From Sipunculus nudus (Eukaryota; Annelida; Sipuncula; Golfingiida; Sipunculidae): 64,000 bases of DNA. Shown here piece by piece: positions 36,400-48,060 of this stretch. The notes under the pieces are model-generated. The model was given only the letters and a program-made list of their open reading frames with translations. It was not told where the DNA came from and made no database searches. Numbering within the stretch: the first letter of the stretch is position 1; each line of letters opens with the position of its first letter. The stretch spans positions 68,846,676 through 68,910,675 of the forward strand of contig CM049316.1 of assembly GCA_026874595.1 (NCBI GenBank). The letters are read 5' to 3'. Made by a program: the position numbers and the translations under genes.

Positions 36400-36842
36400 T
36401 TTCTGTGGCTCAGGAGTAGAGCGCAGGCCTCAAAGCCTGGAGATCGTGGGTTCGAATCTCAGCCGAGGCTTTGAGGTTTTTCAAGGTCGGCCCCTACCCA
36501 GGGTGAGCGCTCTGCAGGCTTAATGGGAAGGCTTTCCCCCACAGCCGTGTATCACCCACATGCAAGAGCGTCTTTCGGGGGTTCCTCGGTGTTAAGACCC
36601 AGCAATGGAGATGATAACACACCCAGGACCCGCAGGTGCGGTAGACACCGGGCCTGTGTAACACCAGGATACATAAATAAAAATGCTGGGAAACGAGTGC
36701 TACCGCCCTGTCAAGTAGTCCCAAACCGAAATTAAAACTCTGCAGATGGTTCATACTTAGGTTAAGAATTAGATAAATCAGCATTAAAAATGGAGGCGGT
36801 TACCTCCACCAAAAAAGAAATAAAAAACAAAAAAAAAAAAAC
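36400..36842 (+). mobile_element. tRNA-derived SINE, near full length
   Basis: The head has a pol III A-box-like TGGCTCAGGAGTAGAGC (about 36406-36422) and a B-box GGTTCGAATCTC (36449-36460), with a tRNA-like arm between. The anticodon stem is irregular, so this is not a functional tRNA gene. A body of about 300 bp follows, and it ends in 'ggaggcggttacctcc' and an A-rich tail (36810-36840). Partial copies lie at 53035-53360 and 13720-13852. The 70- and 96-codon open frames here are not genes. Confidence 0.85.
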
Positions 36843-37240
36843 AGGAGAAATTATGAAACTTGTGAAAAGTGGAGTCGTAATTTACCAGGAGAGTAACCCT
36901 TGACCCTATAAGTTCCATCTAATATTAATGGCACACAAACCATTAAATATCTCCAGAAAGGCCTGATTGATAGGTATGAAATCGGGGTGACCTAAGATCC
37001 AGGGGAGACTGGTGGTGCCGCGTATAATCCTTGTTATGTTTTAGGCTGTTTATCCAGTTACTGAAACTTGACGGTAGATTTCCTCTCGAGCCCATTATCT
37101 GAGGATCTGTGTAAGCAATTGTTCTGAAATTCTATACGTTGACTGGTTACTGTTGGACCCTTAGCAAGAGCGTTATTGAATTTCCAACTCGTCAGATATC
37201 CAATATGCCTGCCTGACATTTCGATTGCTTTATATCATCA

Positions 37241-38215
37241 TTTTTAGCGTACCTGTGAGCTTATGCGCTGGTGCGGCGTCGTGCGTCGTACTTCGTCCGT
37301 CGTCTGTACGTTAACCCAAACTATCTCGAAAACGGCGGGAGCTAGCATCATCAAACTTTATGCAGAAAAAATTAGTCATCTAAAAACTCAATTGGATTTT
37401 GCTTATTTTTTGGCTATCTGTATTTACTTAGATTTCATAGGGAAAAGCTATAAAAAGTTTTAACAATGTTTCACTGCGAATCCAGCCGAATCATTTAATA
37501 TTTTATAGAAATAATCCCTGAAAACCTTTCTCAAAATCTTTCTCAGGTTTGTTCGAATGGTTCCTGTTCAGTGGATTTTGGCCGAGTTAAAGGAAGCTGA
37601 AATGAGTCATTTTGGCAAATAAAGATACTAAAATTAAAATATCAGAAACGGCTGAAGCTATCACCACCAAATGTTATGCAAATGTTGGTTACATGAGTCA
37701 TATTTGAAATTGAGGTATTGGTGGCGCCACTTGCATCGACCTTTTCTGAACAGGGGTAATCGGTCATCAGTACATTAACCAAAAATTTCTCAGGAATAGC
37801 AGGAGCTAGCATCCCCAAATGTTATGATATAAATAATCTGTCTCATATCAAATGTTGTGGGATGGAGCGTTTTGTGGCGCCACCTGCATTAATTTACAGT
37901 TTACGGGGGAAAGCTAAAAACCTTTTAAAATCTTCTTCTCTGAAATCATTCAGCAAAATGATTCAATATTTCACAGAAAAGAACCCAGAGACCAGCTCTC
38001 CCATATTTGTTCTAATGGTTTTTGTTTGATGAAATTTGGCCGCGTTAAAGGGAATTTGAACTAAGTGATTTGACAAGAAAGCATACTAACAAAACAATCT
38101 TAGAAACAATAGGAGCTAGGATCACACAATTTTGTGCAAATGTTGGTCATGTTACTCATATTTGAAATTGCAGTTTTTGTGGCGCAACCTACATCGACCT
38201 GTGTTTTACAGTCAG
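37241..38215 (+). repeat. Dispersed 1-kb repeat, copy B
   Basis: It is collinear with 23918-24880, with the same landmarks in the same orientation. It includes GGTGGCGCCAC at about 37720 and GTGGCGCCACCTGCAT at about 37873. The phrase 'cgtcgtgcgtcgtacttcgtccgtcgtctg' is expanded relative to copy A. Confidence 0.75.
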
Positions 38216-40900
38216 AAACTTTTAGCCACCTTCAGCTTAAAATGTTTTATGATGAAAATGTCAAGCTGAATGGTTTAACTTTTCACAAAGATATTCTAGG
38301 AATTTTTTTAATTGTATAAGAATACATTGAGTTCATTTATTTTTGCTATAGTCATAAAAAGCTTAAGTTGGTCTTGGGGCCATTAGTAACCTTATTTCAA
38401 ATTGAAGGCTTCAATAGTCTTCTTCTGCAAAACTATTTTCAATTTATGTAACATTGCACAAAAAAAAAATACTTAGGTGACCTTTGTTGAAGTTTACTGA
38501 TATTTTGCACAGTTTTTAGACCTTTATTAATGAAAGGACTGCATTTTTTATTATAATAAACATTTTTATTAAAAAAATCTTATGAATATATCCGAAATTC
38601 GGCATTCAGTTAGATTTCCTTTAAAAATCCATTGTAACACTTCAAGACTGCCTTATATCAAAACCACTGCTCTGTTTTTTATCATGTTTAAAATACATAT
38701 TTCTCTACATATTCCCTATGTACATATTAGACATTAGGTGAACATTGTGTAGTTTCTTGAAGTTATGTGCCCAAACATAATGGACTTTGTAAAATCAAGA
38801 AAAATATTTACACACTTAACATGAGAATTGTTGAAGCAAGAGACTTTTTTCAAGGATATAACTTTATTTAATCAAGAATATATCGTATACTCAAAATAAG
38901 ATCTGAATTTTGCCAAATTTTAAGTTATTAGCATATATATATATGAAATCAGTACTTAAATTTTGCTCAAATTTGATCAAGGGACTTTTTTTTCCTGTAA
39001 GTGCATCTGTCAAAATCCTATATTTGAAATAAAATTATAAAAGACTATATAAATTTTATTTAAGTTTTCAAGCACCATGTCAGTGAGATTTACATCAAGC
39101 CATGATTCTCTAGCTAACTCTCAGCCCCAACGGGGGAGTTGGGAATGTAATGTTATTGCTTCAATCCTGGCCAACTCCCTCTGTCTAAGTGAGCATAGTC
39201 AGGTTGTCTGCTGTAACTATGGACTGTTATGAAGATCAAAATGATGTAAGTTCAAGGAGAGTACGTTCCTATATTTAAAAACTACCATTAAGGATATTTA
39301 TGAACCTCATAACTTTTTTAAATACAGCATATTTTTTTCTCAAATTTGAAACACCTTTTTTTTCTCAAATTTGAAACACCTATTGTTTCATCTAAGTTCT
39401 TGGAGAAGCTCTGAAACCGGTGATCTGTACCTTGAACTTCAAGGTCAAATCAATGCAAATTGAGCATATTTGTGAACCGTATATGTACTGGCCAAAATTT
39501 TAATGCCACAACTTCCGTCTTCCAGTTAATCCTTACATGATAAATCTTGGAAGAGGATGGTAGATTTCTCGGTCTCAAGGAAAAAGATAATTGCCAAAGG
39601 GCCACTTCTTGAGAAAGTTCTTTTTATGCATTTCATGTCAATCATTTCTAGATAAACAGTCCATCTTTGACGTATGGTGACCTACCAATAAAGAAAGAAC
39701 ACTTTCTTTTCAGGTGACAATATCAAAGGTCGTGGTCAAAGGACTCTTCTTTAACAAGCTTCTGGACACACTTGAAACCATCTTTTTCATCCCAAACCTT
39801 CCAGCTTTCACATGTGGATCACCTACCAGTCGAGAAATAACCCTATTGATTTTCAAGTCACATGCTCAAGGGTCAAGGTCACAGGACCTACAGTTTGAAA
39901 AAAGCTCATTGAAAATACTTATTTACAAGTGCAACCGAGTGTCGAGACGCATTGGTCTCTAGTTTAAACTTCGTTTAAAGCACGAGCTTTTCATGCTATC
40001 GAACGATTCCATGTAAGTATTCATGATGGAAATATAAAAAAGCCGATTCCCTACTGAAATCTGTAAACATTATATTTTTGTTACAAAAGGAAGAGGGCTT
40101 TATATCATTATCACAATCGGAAAACACACGATTTGCTTTTTCCCCGATGGGGAAAGGCAGGTAGGATACTTTTGTTATACCTGATGAAGGGAAATTTTAT
40201 TTTAGATAAGTGTTACCTTACCATCCATAAAAAAAATTGTAAATCTGGTTCCATTAATTTTGTGAAATGTTCATATGGCTCATATAACTTATTAACGTTT
40301 GTTCCAGTAAAGCCAGTGCAATGAAGCTTTACTTACACCTGTATGGGTCACATGGGAAGGGTATAGCTCGTCTGTGGCAGCAATGGTCACCTCTATCTCT
40401 CAGAATTAATCAAAGAGTAATCTCTTCTCCATGCGCAAATATATTTCAGCCATCATACACATGGCATAAAACAGGAAGTTGAATAAAAATGTATTGATCA
40501 GAACCTTACATATAAAGCGCTTGGAGTTCCGCCATTTCATAATCCAACATGATTAGGCCAAAAAAAATTAAAGGTATGGTTCTCAGGAACCGCCCGCATC
40601 AATTTTAGCCCCCGCATCAAAAATTTTTATTTTGATTTTCAATAAAAACTTTCCAATTTTCAGCTGTTGCCGCTCCGACATTTCTTTCAGGAAGATAAAA
40701 CCATACAATTTCCTTTGTTTTGTAGTGTTTTTACTTATTTAGCAAAATAAAACTTATTTTCATGCTTTTCCCTTATCATTTGACATTTTTATCGAAACAT
40801 ACCAAAAAATTTAAAAAAAAAAAAAACGCCCGCCCGCATTGATTTCTTAAAAAAAAGTGCCTTAGAACCATACCCTTTTTTTATTTTGGCCTTACAAACA
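38216..40900. repeat. Repeat remnants, no gene
   Basis: 38590-39240 is another copy of the 'gcataaat.taaaatcagtacc' family. 39400-39980 has several AGGTCA or TGACCT half-sites (for example 'agggtcaaggtcacagg' near 39870) within unassigned repeat-like DNA. An 82-codon open frame at 39714-39962 has no family features. Confidence 0.45.
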
Positions 40901-40904
40901 ATTT

Positions 40905-42130
40905 TTAGCTCAGCTGTCTTTTAGTCATGCTGAGAAATAGCGATGGGTCATTGTCCGTCATCTTTCCATCTGGCCGTCCGTAAGCAGGGCATAAATCGTA
41001 ACCCTAAGGGCTGAGATTATGAACCCTGTGCACTCCAAGAAAATCTTCTTGGAAACCTGAAATTAGGTCTCTGATACCCAAATCCCTGAGATATGGGGCT
41101 TAGAAGTACCTCCAAAATAATTGACAAAAATGATACAAAAGCTCCAGTTTTTAAACAAATGCATTGTTTACCATGTTTTTTGGTTGCATATTGATCACGG
41201 AGTGTTTCATTATTTCAAGAAGGTTAGACTTGACATGCAGGGAGGTCTTTGATAAGCCTCCTTTGAAACCTGAAATTAAGTGTCTGTTACCCATATTGTC
41301 CGGGCTGTGCGGCTTTAAAATACCCCCCCCCCCCAGAATAATTGAAATTTGATACCAAAGCAAGGCACAAATAATAACCAATGGATCCAGAATCTTCTAC
41401 CTTGATATCCTGATAGGTTCTCTAAAGTTCTCTTCAGAAACCTGAAATTAAGTCTCTGTTACCCATATCCTCTGAGCTATGGGGCTCAGAATTAACCCCC
41501 CCCCCCCCCCGCCCGAATAAATGCAAGTTTGACACAAAAGCTCCAGTATTTTAACAATTAATGCAATTATCACCATGATTCACCATGATTCAACTGGATT
41601 ATTTCAATTTTTACGCATTTTTTTCTATATTTTTTTGCCTTTAAATATGCGATGATCTGATAACACGGAAAAAATCGTAACTACTGGACCTAGAATCTTC
41701 TAATTTGAAATTCAGGTATGCCCATGAAAAGTCTTCTCATAAACCTGAAATTAGGTCCCTGTAACCCATATTCGCTGAGCTAACGGGCTCAGTAGTACCG
41801 CAATTAAAAAATTGATAGAAAAGCTTACGGATTTTCTTTTCGAATTTTAAACATTGTTTTCTATATTTGTGAGACCTTTAAAGATCCTGTCGTATGTTTA
41901 CAGGGCGCAAATCGTAACCACGTGACTTAAAATCTTCTTACTTGACATCCTGGGAGGTCCGTGAAAAGCATTCTTGGAATGCTGAAATTAGGTCTCTGTT
42001 ACCCATATTCTCCGTAAAGGAGTTACAGGTGAAGTACCTGCAAAGAGGGGGGAGATTTCCGACATTAAAATAGTTGAATATGACATTCAGAGCAAAAATA
42101 AAAGTGGTCCTCATTTCGGAGGTGGTCAAA
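40905..42130 (+). repeat. Array of 'cctgaaattaggtctctg.tacccatat' repeats
   Basis: Copies of the family seen at 25.7-29 kb occur at about 41050, 41265, 41445, 41745 and 41980. They are preceded by a 'ttagctcagctgtc' head at 40905 and include poly-C runs at 41326 and 41493. It is non-coding. Confidence 0.65.
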
Positions 42131-42584
42131 TAATGAGACATTTAGACGGTTAGTGTATAACGACTGGGATATATTTAATATCAGTCACTGTTACCGTCTA
42201 CCTTCTTTCACGGGGTCACTTAACGTTGGCCCAGGAACTGCTACAGGTACCAGGCTCAGTGACAGAGGGACCTTCCCAGAAGTGCAATATCTGAAGACAA
42301 ATAAAACCCTTATTTAATCTTTAGGGTTCGAAACAAAATCTTCCCAAGAGAAATGTGTCACAAGAAGGGAGTATTTAGACAGAAAAAGCTAGAAGGACAT
42401 ATAGGATTTAAATTAAGACCGGATTCCAACAAGGCACGGCACAAGTTAATGGAGTAAAATGATAGTAATGAAAATATATAACCTGTTACGTTCTTATGAG
42501 GCTGCAATACAGTGTCTTTACAATGCAATAAGGAAAATTGTAACAGGCTCATCAATATTGCATCAGAGTTTGAGGAACGTCTGT

Positions 42585-43212
42585 TGTCACAGGTTGGTTG
42601 TGGTTGCGCTGGGTTGTCATGGAAACTATCCCTCACAGGTTTACTTCCGGTGCCTGGTTTCCCAACATTTTTGCTGCTTTGGTAGAGTTATGCATTGCCA
42701 AATATTAACATGTAACTTCAGTCACATGAAACTGAACAGTTTGGTAGAGAGTTGGTTTACCATTGTTCATTTGGCCAAAAATGTCCTCTGACTTCACTTC
42801 TATGTTTTTTTGTGTGTGTTCAGCTCAAAGGTGAACCTCTCGGTTCCAGGTTAACAGACCAACTCTGGCCTTCACACAAAATTCCTCATGCACCAAGACA
42901 CAAAAAACATTACAGCCTCATTTTGAGTCATGTGATTACTTGGGCATAAGAAAGGACTTGTGACAGGGAGAAAGGTATTCTTGCCCAGCAGAAAATAGAA
43001 AGAAGACAACAATTAAAACCAAATGAATACATAGGGCATTGAAAAGCTGGACCTGATATGGTCAACTGCACTCAGTCAAAACTTGAAAACTGATCAGGGA
43101 TTTAAGGTTACAGGACGATACTGGCCGGGGGAAAGTACAGGGCAGGGTTAGAAACTGAGTCACATGTAAAAATTCATTAATAATTATTGTTTTCAGCAGC
43201 CAACCTGTGACA
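42585..43212 (-). repeat. Candidate 3' LTR
   Basis: On the minus strand a purine run (AAGGGGAGGG, about 43216-43225) precedes TGTCACAGGTTGG at 43212. The inverted form of the same 16-mer (one mismatch) lies at 42585-42600. The segment thus starts TGTCACAGG and ends CCTGTGACA, LTR-like at 628 bp. No matching 5' LTR was found in 48-49.4 kb, so the call rests on position and termini only. Confidence 0.45.
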
Positions 43213-43499
43213 CTACCCTCCCCTTGGGAAGAAAATGCTGGCATTTTCCAGTGTATATATATATTACCGATGTGCAACATGTTTACAGTGAAGGATAATG
43301 TTGGAAGACAGAGTGAAGTCAGCCTTTAAGTCTTTAACACTTATTTATGAAAATCCCTATAATCGATAGCTTATAGGTTCTACAAAATTATATATGATAA
43401 ATCCATTAATAAAAACCGCTTACATGTTCTAAAAACTTGTTCTAACATCTTAGGCTAGAAAGGCAGTGACCTTTGAAGGTCATTCTCCAAGTAGCGAGT

Positions 43500-44107
43500 T
43501 CATGGTACGTGTAGCCTTAGGTTTCAGGTACACGGCTGAGAAAATCGGGCCCATGATTAACTTTGCCAGACACTGATTCAACCTTGAACTTATATTCTTG
43601 AAGCACCATCGCCCAACGCATTACACGTTTGTTCAAACATTTGGATTGGTTGATATAGATTTAGGGCCTGTGATCTGTTTGAATGATGAAGGCCCGTCCA
43701 AATCGGTTAAGGTCAAATATCCGGACTGCCCATACTATAGCAAGGCATTCCTTCTCTATAGCAGAATAGTTCTGTTCGGACTTTGACAGTTTGCGGCTCG
43801 CATAAGCCACTGGATGTAGAACACCATCACAGTCCTGTAGCAGAATAGCTCCCAGTCCTCGATCTGAGGCATCCGTTTGGAGCACGAATGTTTTAGAGAA
43901 GTTGGGCAGTTGTAAAATGGGAGGGTTTACTAGTTTTGACCTCAGAGCTTGAAAAGCTCGCTCCTGTGGTTCTTCCCATTTAACCTTATTAGGTTGCCAT
44001 TTTCTGGTGGGGTCAGTTAAGGGTAAAGCAACCTCTGAGTAGTTTGGGATGTAGCATCTGTAGAAACCTATAAGGCCAAGGAAACTACGGACATGTTTCT
44101 TTGTCAC
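43500..44107 (-). pseudogene. RT thumb/connection and RNase H of the LTR element
   Basis: The open part (43661-44107) starts with the RT-to-RH connection VRSFLGLIGFYRCYIPNYS and continues into RNase H. The RNase H landmarks are LQTDASDRGLGAILL (first catalytic Asp), SAIEKECLAIVWA (catalytic Glu) and a TDHRP segment (Asp). A stop follows TDHRP. A recognisable continuation in shifted frames, up to about 43500, corresponds to the usual end of RNase H. Nothing integrase-like lies downstream. Confidence 0.82.
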
Positions 44108-45031
44108 AGGACGCTCAGTATCTTGAACTTTCTTGACAAGAGCTGGATTTGTAGCCAGATGGCCATTGCCCGCCTGATGGCCAAGAAACTACAACCTTGG
44201 ATAACCAATGAAACATTTTGATGGTCGTGCAGAAAGATTAGCTTCATGCAAGATTTCAAGCACACGAGTGATCGATAAAACATACTCGTTCCAGGTTTCA
44301 TTGTGCACTAATATGTCATCAATATATGATACAACGTTATTCACGCCGTCAAAGAGTTTACCCATCATACGTGTGAATAGCGCGGGAGCTACCACAATTC
44401 CGAATGGGAGGAAACGAAATTGCCATTGACCATCTGGGGTCACGAAAGAGGTATATTTCCGAGCCCTGGCAGCCATTGGAACCAGCCAGTACCCTTTTGC
44501 GAGATCGATTTCCATGAAAAAACGACAGTGTGACAATTCGGTGAACAAGTGTTTAGGGTTTGGCAATGTTTCAGGATCAAATACTACAACGCGATTTAAT
44601 TTTCTGAAATCCACGCAAAACCGCACATTGTTATCTTTTTTTCTGACCATGACGACCGGTGATGCATATTCGGACTCAGATCGCTCAATAATGCCAAGAG
44701 ACAGCATATCTCTGATCTCTTTTCTCATTGTTTCCCGAACAGCTTGCGGAACCGGATATGGTCTAGATCGGATTGGATCAGATGTGGTCAAATGTATGTC
44801 ACATTCTATTACATTTGTCTGTTTCGGTACGTCTGTGAAAGTGTCCTGAAACCTATCAAGAATCTGGCACACATCAGTTTTCTGAGCAGTGGTCAATTCA
44901 GGACTTACATGTACATCTGCTTTTGTTTCTTTCCTAACCACAGTAGGCATAGGAACATCTGTCAGATCAGTGTCAAACTCTACCTCATCTGATTTACCTT
45001 CAAGTTCATCGTGTGACACATCAGTACACAA
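44104..45031 (-). pseudogene. Reverse transcriptase of the LTR element
   Basis: The main open frame is 44189-45031. Motifs in order are YASPVVMVRKKDNNVRFCVD (fingers), FMEIDLAKGYW (motif A Asp), FRFLPFGIVVAPALF (motif B) and VVSYIDDILVH (motif C, catalytic Asp pair). The sequence is Gypsy-like. The usual FCVDYR/LN block is present as FCVDFRKLN. The frame breaks near 44190 and continues in another frame to join the RNase H part. It lies downstream of the integrase, not upstream as in ordinary Gypsy elements. Confidence 0.86.
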
Positions 45032-45247
45032 AGTAGCTCAACTACATTATCAGACATAGTGACATCAAACATGCAGCTTACCTGAGCTGGTTCCGGTCTA
45101 CGAATGTATCTTTTGAACATATTTATATGGTAAGATTTCAATTTACCATTGACCTTGACTTGGTAATCATTATCATTGAAACGTGACATGACAGGGTATG
45201 GACATTTCCATTGAAGGAGTAGTAGGGAGAAGTATTAAAACTTCATC
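44980..45247 (-). pseudogene. Integrase C-terminal (GPY/F-like) tail, frame-disrupted
   Basis: After a stop at the end of the main integrase frame (near 45247), the tail resumes in another frame. MSRFNDNDYQVKVNGKLKSY and HINMFKRYIRR have the form of the chromodomain-less GPY/F module that ends Gypsy integrases. The reading then runs into the RT polyprotein through another frame change. Confidence 0.75.
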
Positions 45248-46204
45248 TCAAGGCTCAAGGGATCTAGGTTTCTTTCCCAGGTCATAGTACTTTTTGTACC
45301 TACCTGCTGCTTTTTCCAGGTTTTGATGTGCTAACTCACATGTGTCCTTGAGCTTTTCCTTGAGATCCATGACATATTGATAAGTAGATTCTACCTCTGC
45401 ATCGGTAGTTTCTTTTGTCATCAATTCTTTTAATACTTTCATGGGACCACGAACAGATCTACCATAAAGTAACTCAAAGGGAGAGAACTGGGTACTTTCT
45501 TGGGGTGCTTCTCTATAAGCAAAGAGCACAGCATTGAGGTGTCTGTCCCAGTCCATAGGACGTTCAGTACAGAGTCGCTTTAGCACGAGTTTTAATGTGG
45601 AATGGAAAAACTCAATGAGCCCATTACACATAGGATGATAAGGGGTAGTACACAGTTGTCTAATAGACAACAAACGACTAACCTCTCGCATGATGGCCGA
45701 CGTAAACTGTGCGCCCATATCACTCAATACTTCTGACGGGATTCCTACTCTTGAATAAATGTCTACAAGTGCCTCGGCTATGGTTTCAGTATCAATGTTA
45801 GGCAACGCTACAGCCTCTGGATATCTAGTGGCATAGTCAATGAGGGTAAGCAGGTATCTGTTATCCTTGTCCGATACCGGTTTTATTGGACCCACAATGT
45901 CAACCGCAACCCTATGGAAAGATTCATCTATGATAGGTACTTTACCTAGCGGCACCTCGGCGACTTTGCCCTTCGGGAGTGTCCGTTTACATAAATCACA
46001 TGATTTACAATAGGTACTTACATCATGGTGCATGTTTGGCCAGAAAAATTGAGATGAGACTTTCTCAAATGTACGTGCAATCCCAAGATGAGCTGACATT
46101 AATCCATCATGAGCCAGTTTTACAATATTGGCCCTATATTTTTTTGGCACAATAACCTGTGACCGGGGCTTATCAGTTGCTAACCTGCCAGAGGTGACCC
46201 TCAC
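45248..46204 (-). pseudogene. Integrase of the LTR element
   Basis: This is a 318-codon open frame. It has an HHCC zinc motif (HDGLMSAHLGIARTF with CKSCDLC) followed by the DDE core. The first Asp is in FHRVAVDIVGPI, the second in SDMGAQFTS, and the Glu in NGLIEFFHSTLK. All three catalytic acids are present. A central WDRHLNAVLFAYREAPQEST and SPFELLYGR are typical of Gypsy integrases. It lies between protease and RT. Confidence 0.88.
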
Positions 46205-46364
46205 AAGGTAATTCTAATACGTACCTTCCTGTGGAAGCTTGGCTTTCTTCCATAAGTGAGCTAAGCTGTCATCATTGTTTTGTGCAGCCAAGAAATCACA
46301 GGGAGTAACATCTGAGATTGGACTCTTAACTTTAAGGGCCACAACAGGTTTTTCCTTTTTAGCT

Positions 46365-46748
46365 TTATGCAGCCCTAGTGTCTACAGCGAGGCAGTCTAC
46401 ATGTGCACTATCATGCAGTAAAGTCTTACCTTTGCAAAGAATCGGTGGTTTCCATGTCAGATCGGGGTCACTGACATCTCTAGCCCCATGTATGTTTCCT
46501 ATGATGACATCATACACTGGCTTTGCTATACATAGTGCCTCTACTTCTCCACAGTAATATAGTGGAGATAAATTCACACGAGCTAAGGGGAATTCATAGA
46601 CTGTGCCATCAATCAAGACACATGTTTGTTTATTACCAGTGAATTGCTCTGGTTGAACTAATTCTAGTCTTACAACAGCAGTGCTGCACCCAGAATCACG
46701 AAGAACAGTAACCTGTTCACTGTCCAAGTAGCCAACGCTGGTTGGCAT
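46365..46748 (-). pseudogene. Aspartic protease domain of the LTR element
   Basis: The open frame contains the retropepsin active-site triplet in LRDSGCSTAVV and the late DVIIGN segment that normally precedes the flap-closing Gly. The spacing of about 70 residues is normal for retrotransposon proteases. It follows the zinc knuckle and precedes the integrase, separated from each by frame breaks. Confidence 0.8.
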
Positions 46749-46784
46749 CTTACATGCGTGACCTTGAGGAATCTTGTCTATACC

Positions 46785-47249
46785 TTATTGACATGAGAAG
46801 CTAAGAACATCAAGTTTATGTCCACACTGGAGAGTTACACGACCCTCATTTGTGCAGCATTCTTCTAATTTGCTAGCTAAACAAGCTGCTCCTGTGTTAT
46901 CAGATTTAGAGTCATTACTCTTACCTGGTATGACATCTTCCATGGCCTTCAAAACTGCTTTTGCTACTCTATCAACTATTGCTTCATGTTCAGGTTTGTT
47001 ACCTTGTAAATTGTTCACATCTAATGCCTGCGCAAGGGACCTCTGTTTATGGACAGAGAAACCTTTTCTTTCTGGACAATCACGAGCAAAATGCCCGGGA
47101 CGTTTACAGAAGTGACAAGTGAGCCTAGAGACATCTTTAATGGAAATTGGAGACTTACCTGATGCAGGGTGACTGCGGAAGTCTTCTGCCTTAGGCTGTT
47201 GCCTTTCAAGTGGCTTTTGTTTCTGCCCATGCCCATCTTTCCTTGCCAT
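46785..47249 (-). pseudogene. Nucleocapsid (zinc-knuckle) part of gag
   Basis: The open frame contains a single CCHC knuckle, CHFCKRPGHFARDC (CX2CX4HX4C, residues about 45-58), in a basic context. Such knuckles bind RNA during packaging. The coding frame to the capsid part upstream is interrupted. Confidence 0.85.
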
Positions 47250-48030
47250 TAACTGTGAGTGTAATACCCATGAGCCTCATTAAAACGCTCAGCCAATTCT
47301 GTAACAGTGTCTAAACTAGTACATTTTCTTTCTCTGAGAAATACTGATAATTCCTTGCAACAGCAGTTCATAAAGTGTTCCCTAAGAATTAAATCTCTCA
47401 ATTGATCATTATGTCAAATGGATACCTGCCATTTTCACCAAGTTGTCAAATAATCCGCATAAACGTGATGTGAATTGACCCGGTGCCTCATTCTTTTCCG
47501 GTCTACTTGTTCGGAATTTTGTCTTATAGCCCTCCTCTGTCAAACGAAAACGACGCAATAACGTCATAGTCCATCGCATCAGAGAGGGGCACCTGCGTGT
47601 AGACTTCTAATGACTTGCCCTTTAGCAAGACACTGAGTCTCATGGCCCATTCAGATGGGTCCCATTTCTGCCCTATCGCGAAACGCTCAAAACGTTCAAG
47701 ATAAGAGTCTAAACTATCACGATTCTCATCAAATGGTGGAATTTTTGGAGGGATGAAGTTGATAATTGGTGATATTTCTGATTGATCACCACTTTCACGT
47801 GCTTCGTCAGCCATTTGTTACTTTAGCTGTAACATTTTCTCATTATGTTTACGCTCAGCTTCTAGACGCGCTTCTTCGCATTTAAGTAACCGTTCCTCAC
47901 GTTCAGCATCATCTCTGACTTTTTTCTCTAAGCGAACACGTTCAGTTTCTACAAACGTTTGCAAATCAGGGCCTGACTACCCAAACTCTTTACCTAGGGC
48001 AACAAGCTCTTTTAAGTGTTCCGTTTCTAA
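47250..48030 (-). pseudogene. gag capsid region with coiled-coil N-terminus, broken
   Basis: An ORF starting at 47814 has PKIPPFDENRDSLDSYLERF, followed by a capsid-like QKWDPSEWAMRLSVLLKGK segment. A frameshift near 47545-47555 separates this from the following capsid part, recognisable by CCKELSVFLRER and TELAERFNEAHGYY. Upstream of 47815 the same reading continues as a charged coiled coil rich in E/R/K (AEREERLLKCEEARLEAERK), interrupted by at least two stops. The gag gene therefore probably began near 48030. Confidence 0.72.
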
Positions 48031-48060
48031 TTATGTAAAACGAACAGGAACCGCGGTCAC

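Larger units (their letters stand above)
42585..48060 (-). mobile_element. Degenerate Gmr1-like (Gypsy-type) LTR retrotransposon with INT before RT
   Basis: Reading down the minus strand, the order is: gag with a coiled-coil N-terminus (about 48030-47250), a zinc knuckle, an aspartic protease, an HHCC plus DDE integrase with a GPY/F-like tail, reverse transcriptase (YIDD), and RNase H. A polypurine tract and LTR-like sequence follow. Nothing integrase-like follows RNase H, so INT truly precedes RT. This is the order of Copia elements, but the RT and INT sequences are of Gypsy type. The combination is known for the Gmr1 group first described in cod and other deuterostomes. The copy has nonsense codons and frameshifts in gag and pol. 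The 5' LTR was not found, so it is dead or truncated. Confidence 0.85.

Noticed and set aside
36403-36475. Functional tRNA gene
   Set aside because: A- and B-box are present, but the anticodon stem and acceptor are irregular and the body and A-rich tail follow, so it is a SINE head.
44514-44849. Plus-strand frames over the retroelement
   Set aside because: They are shadows antisense to the RT domain.
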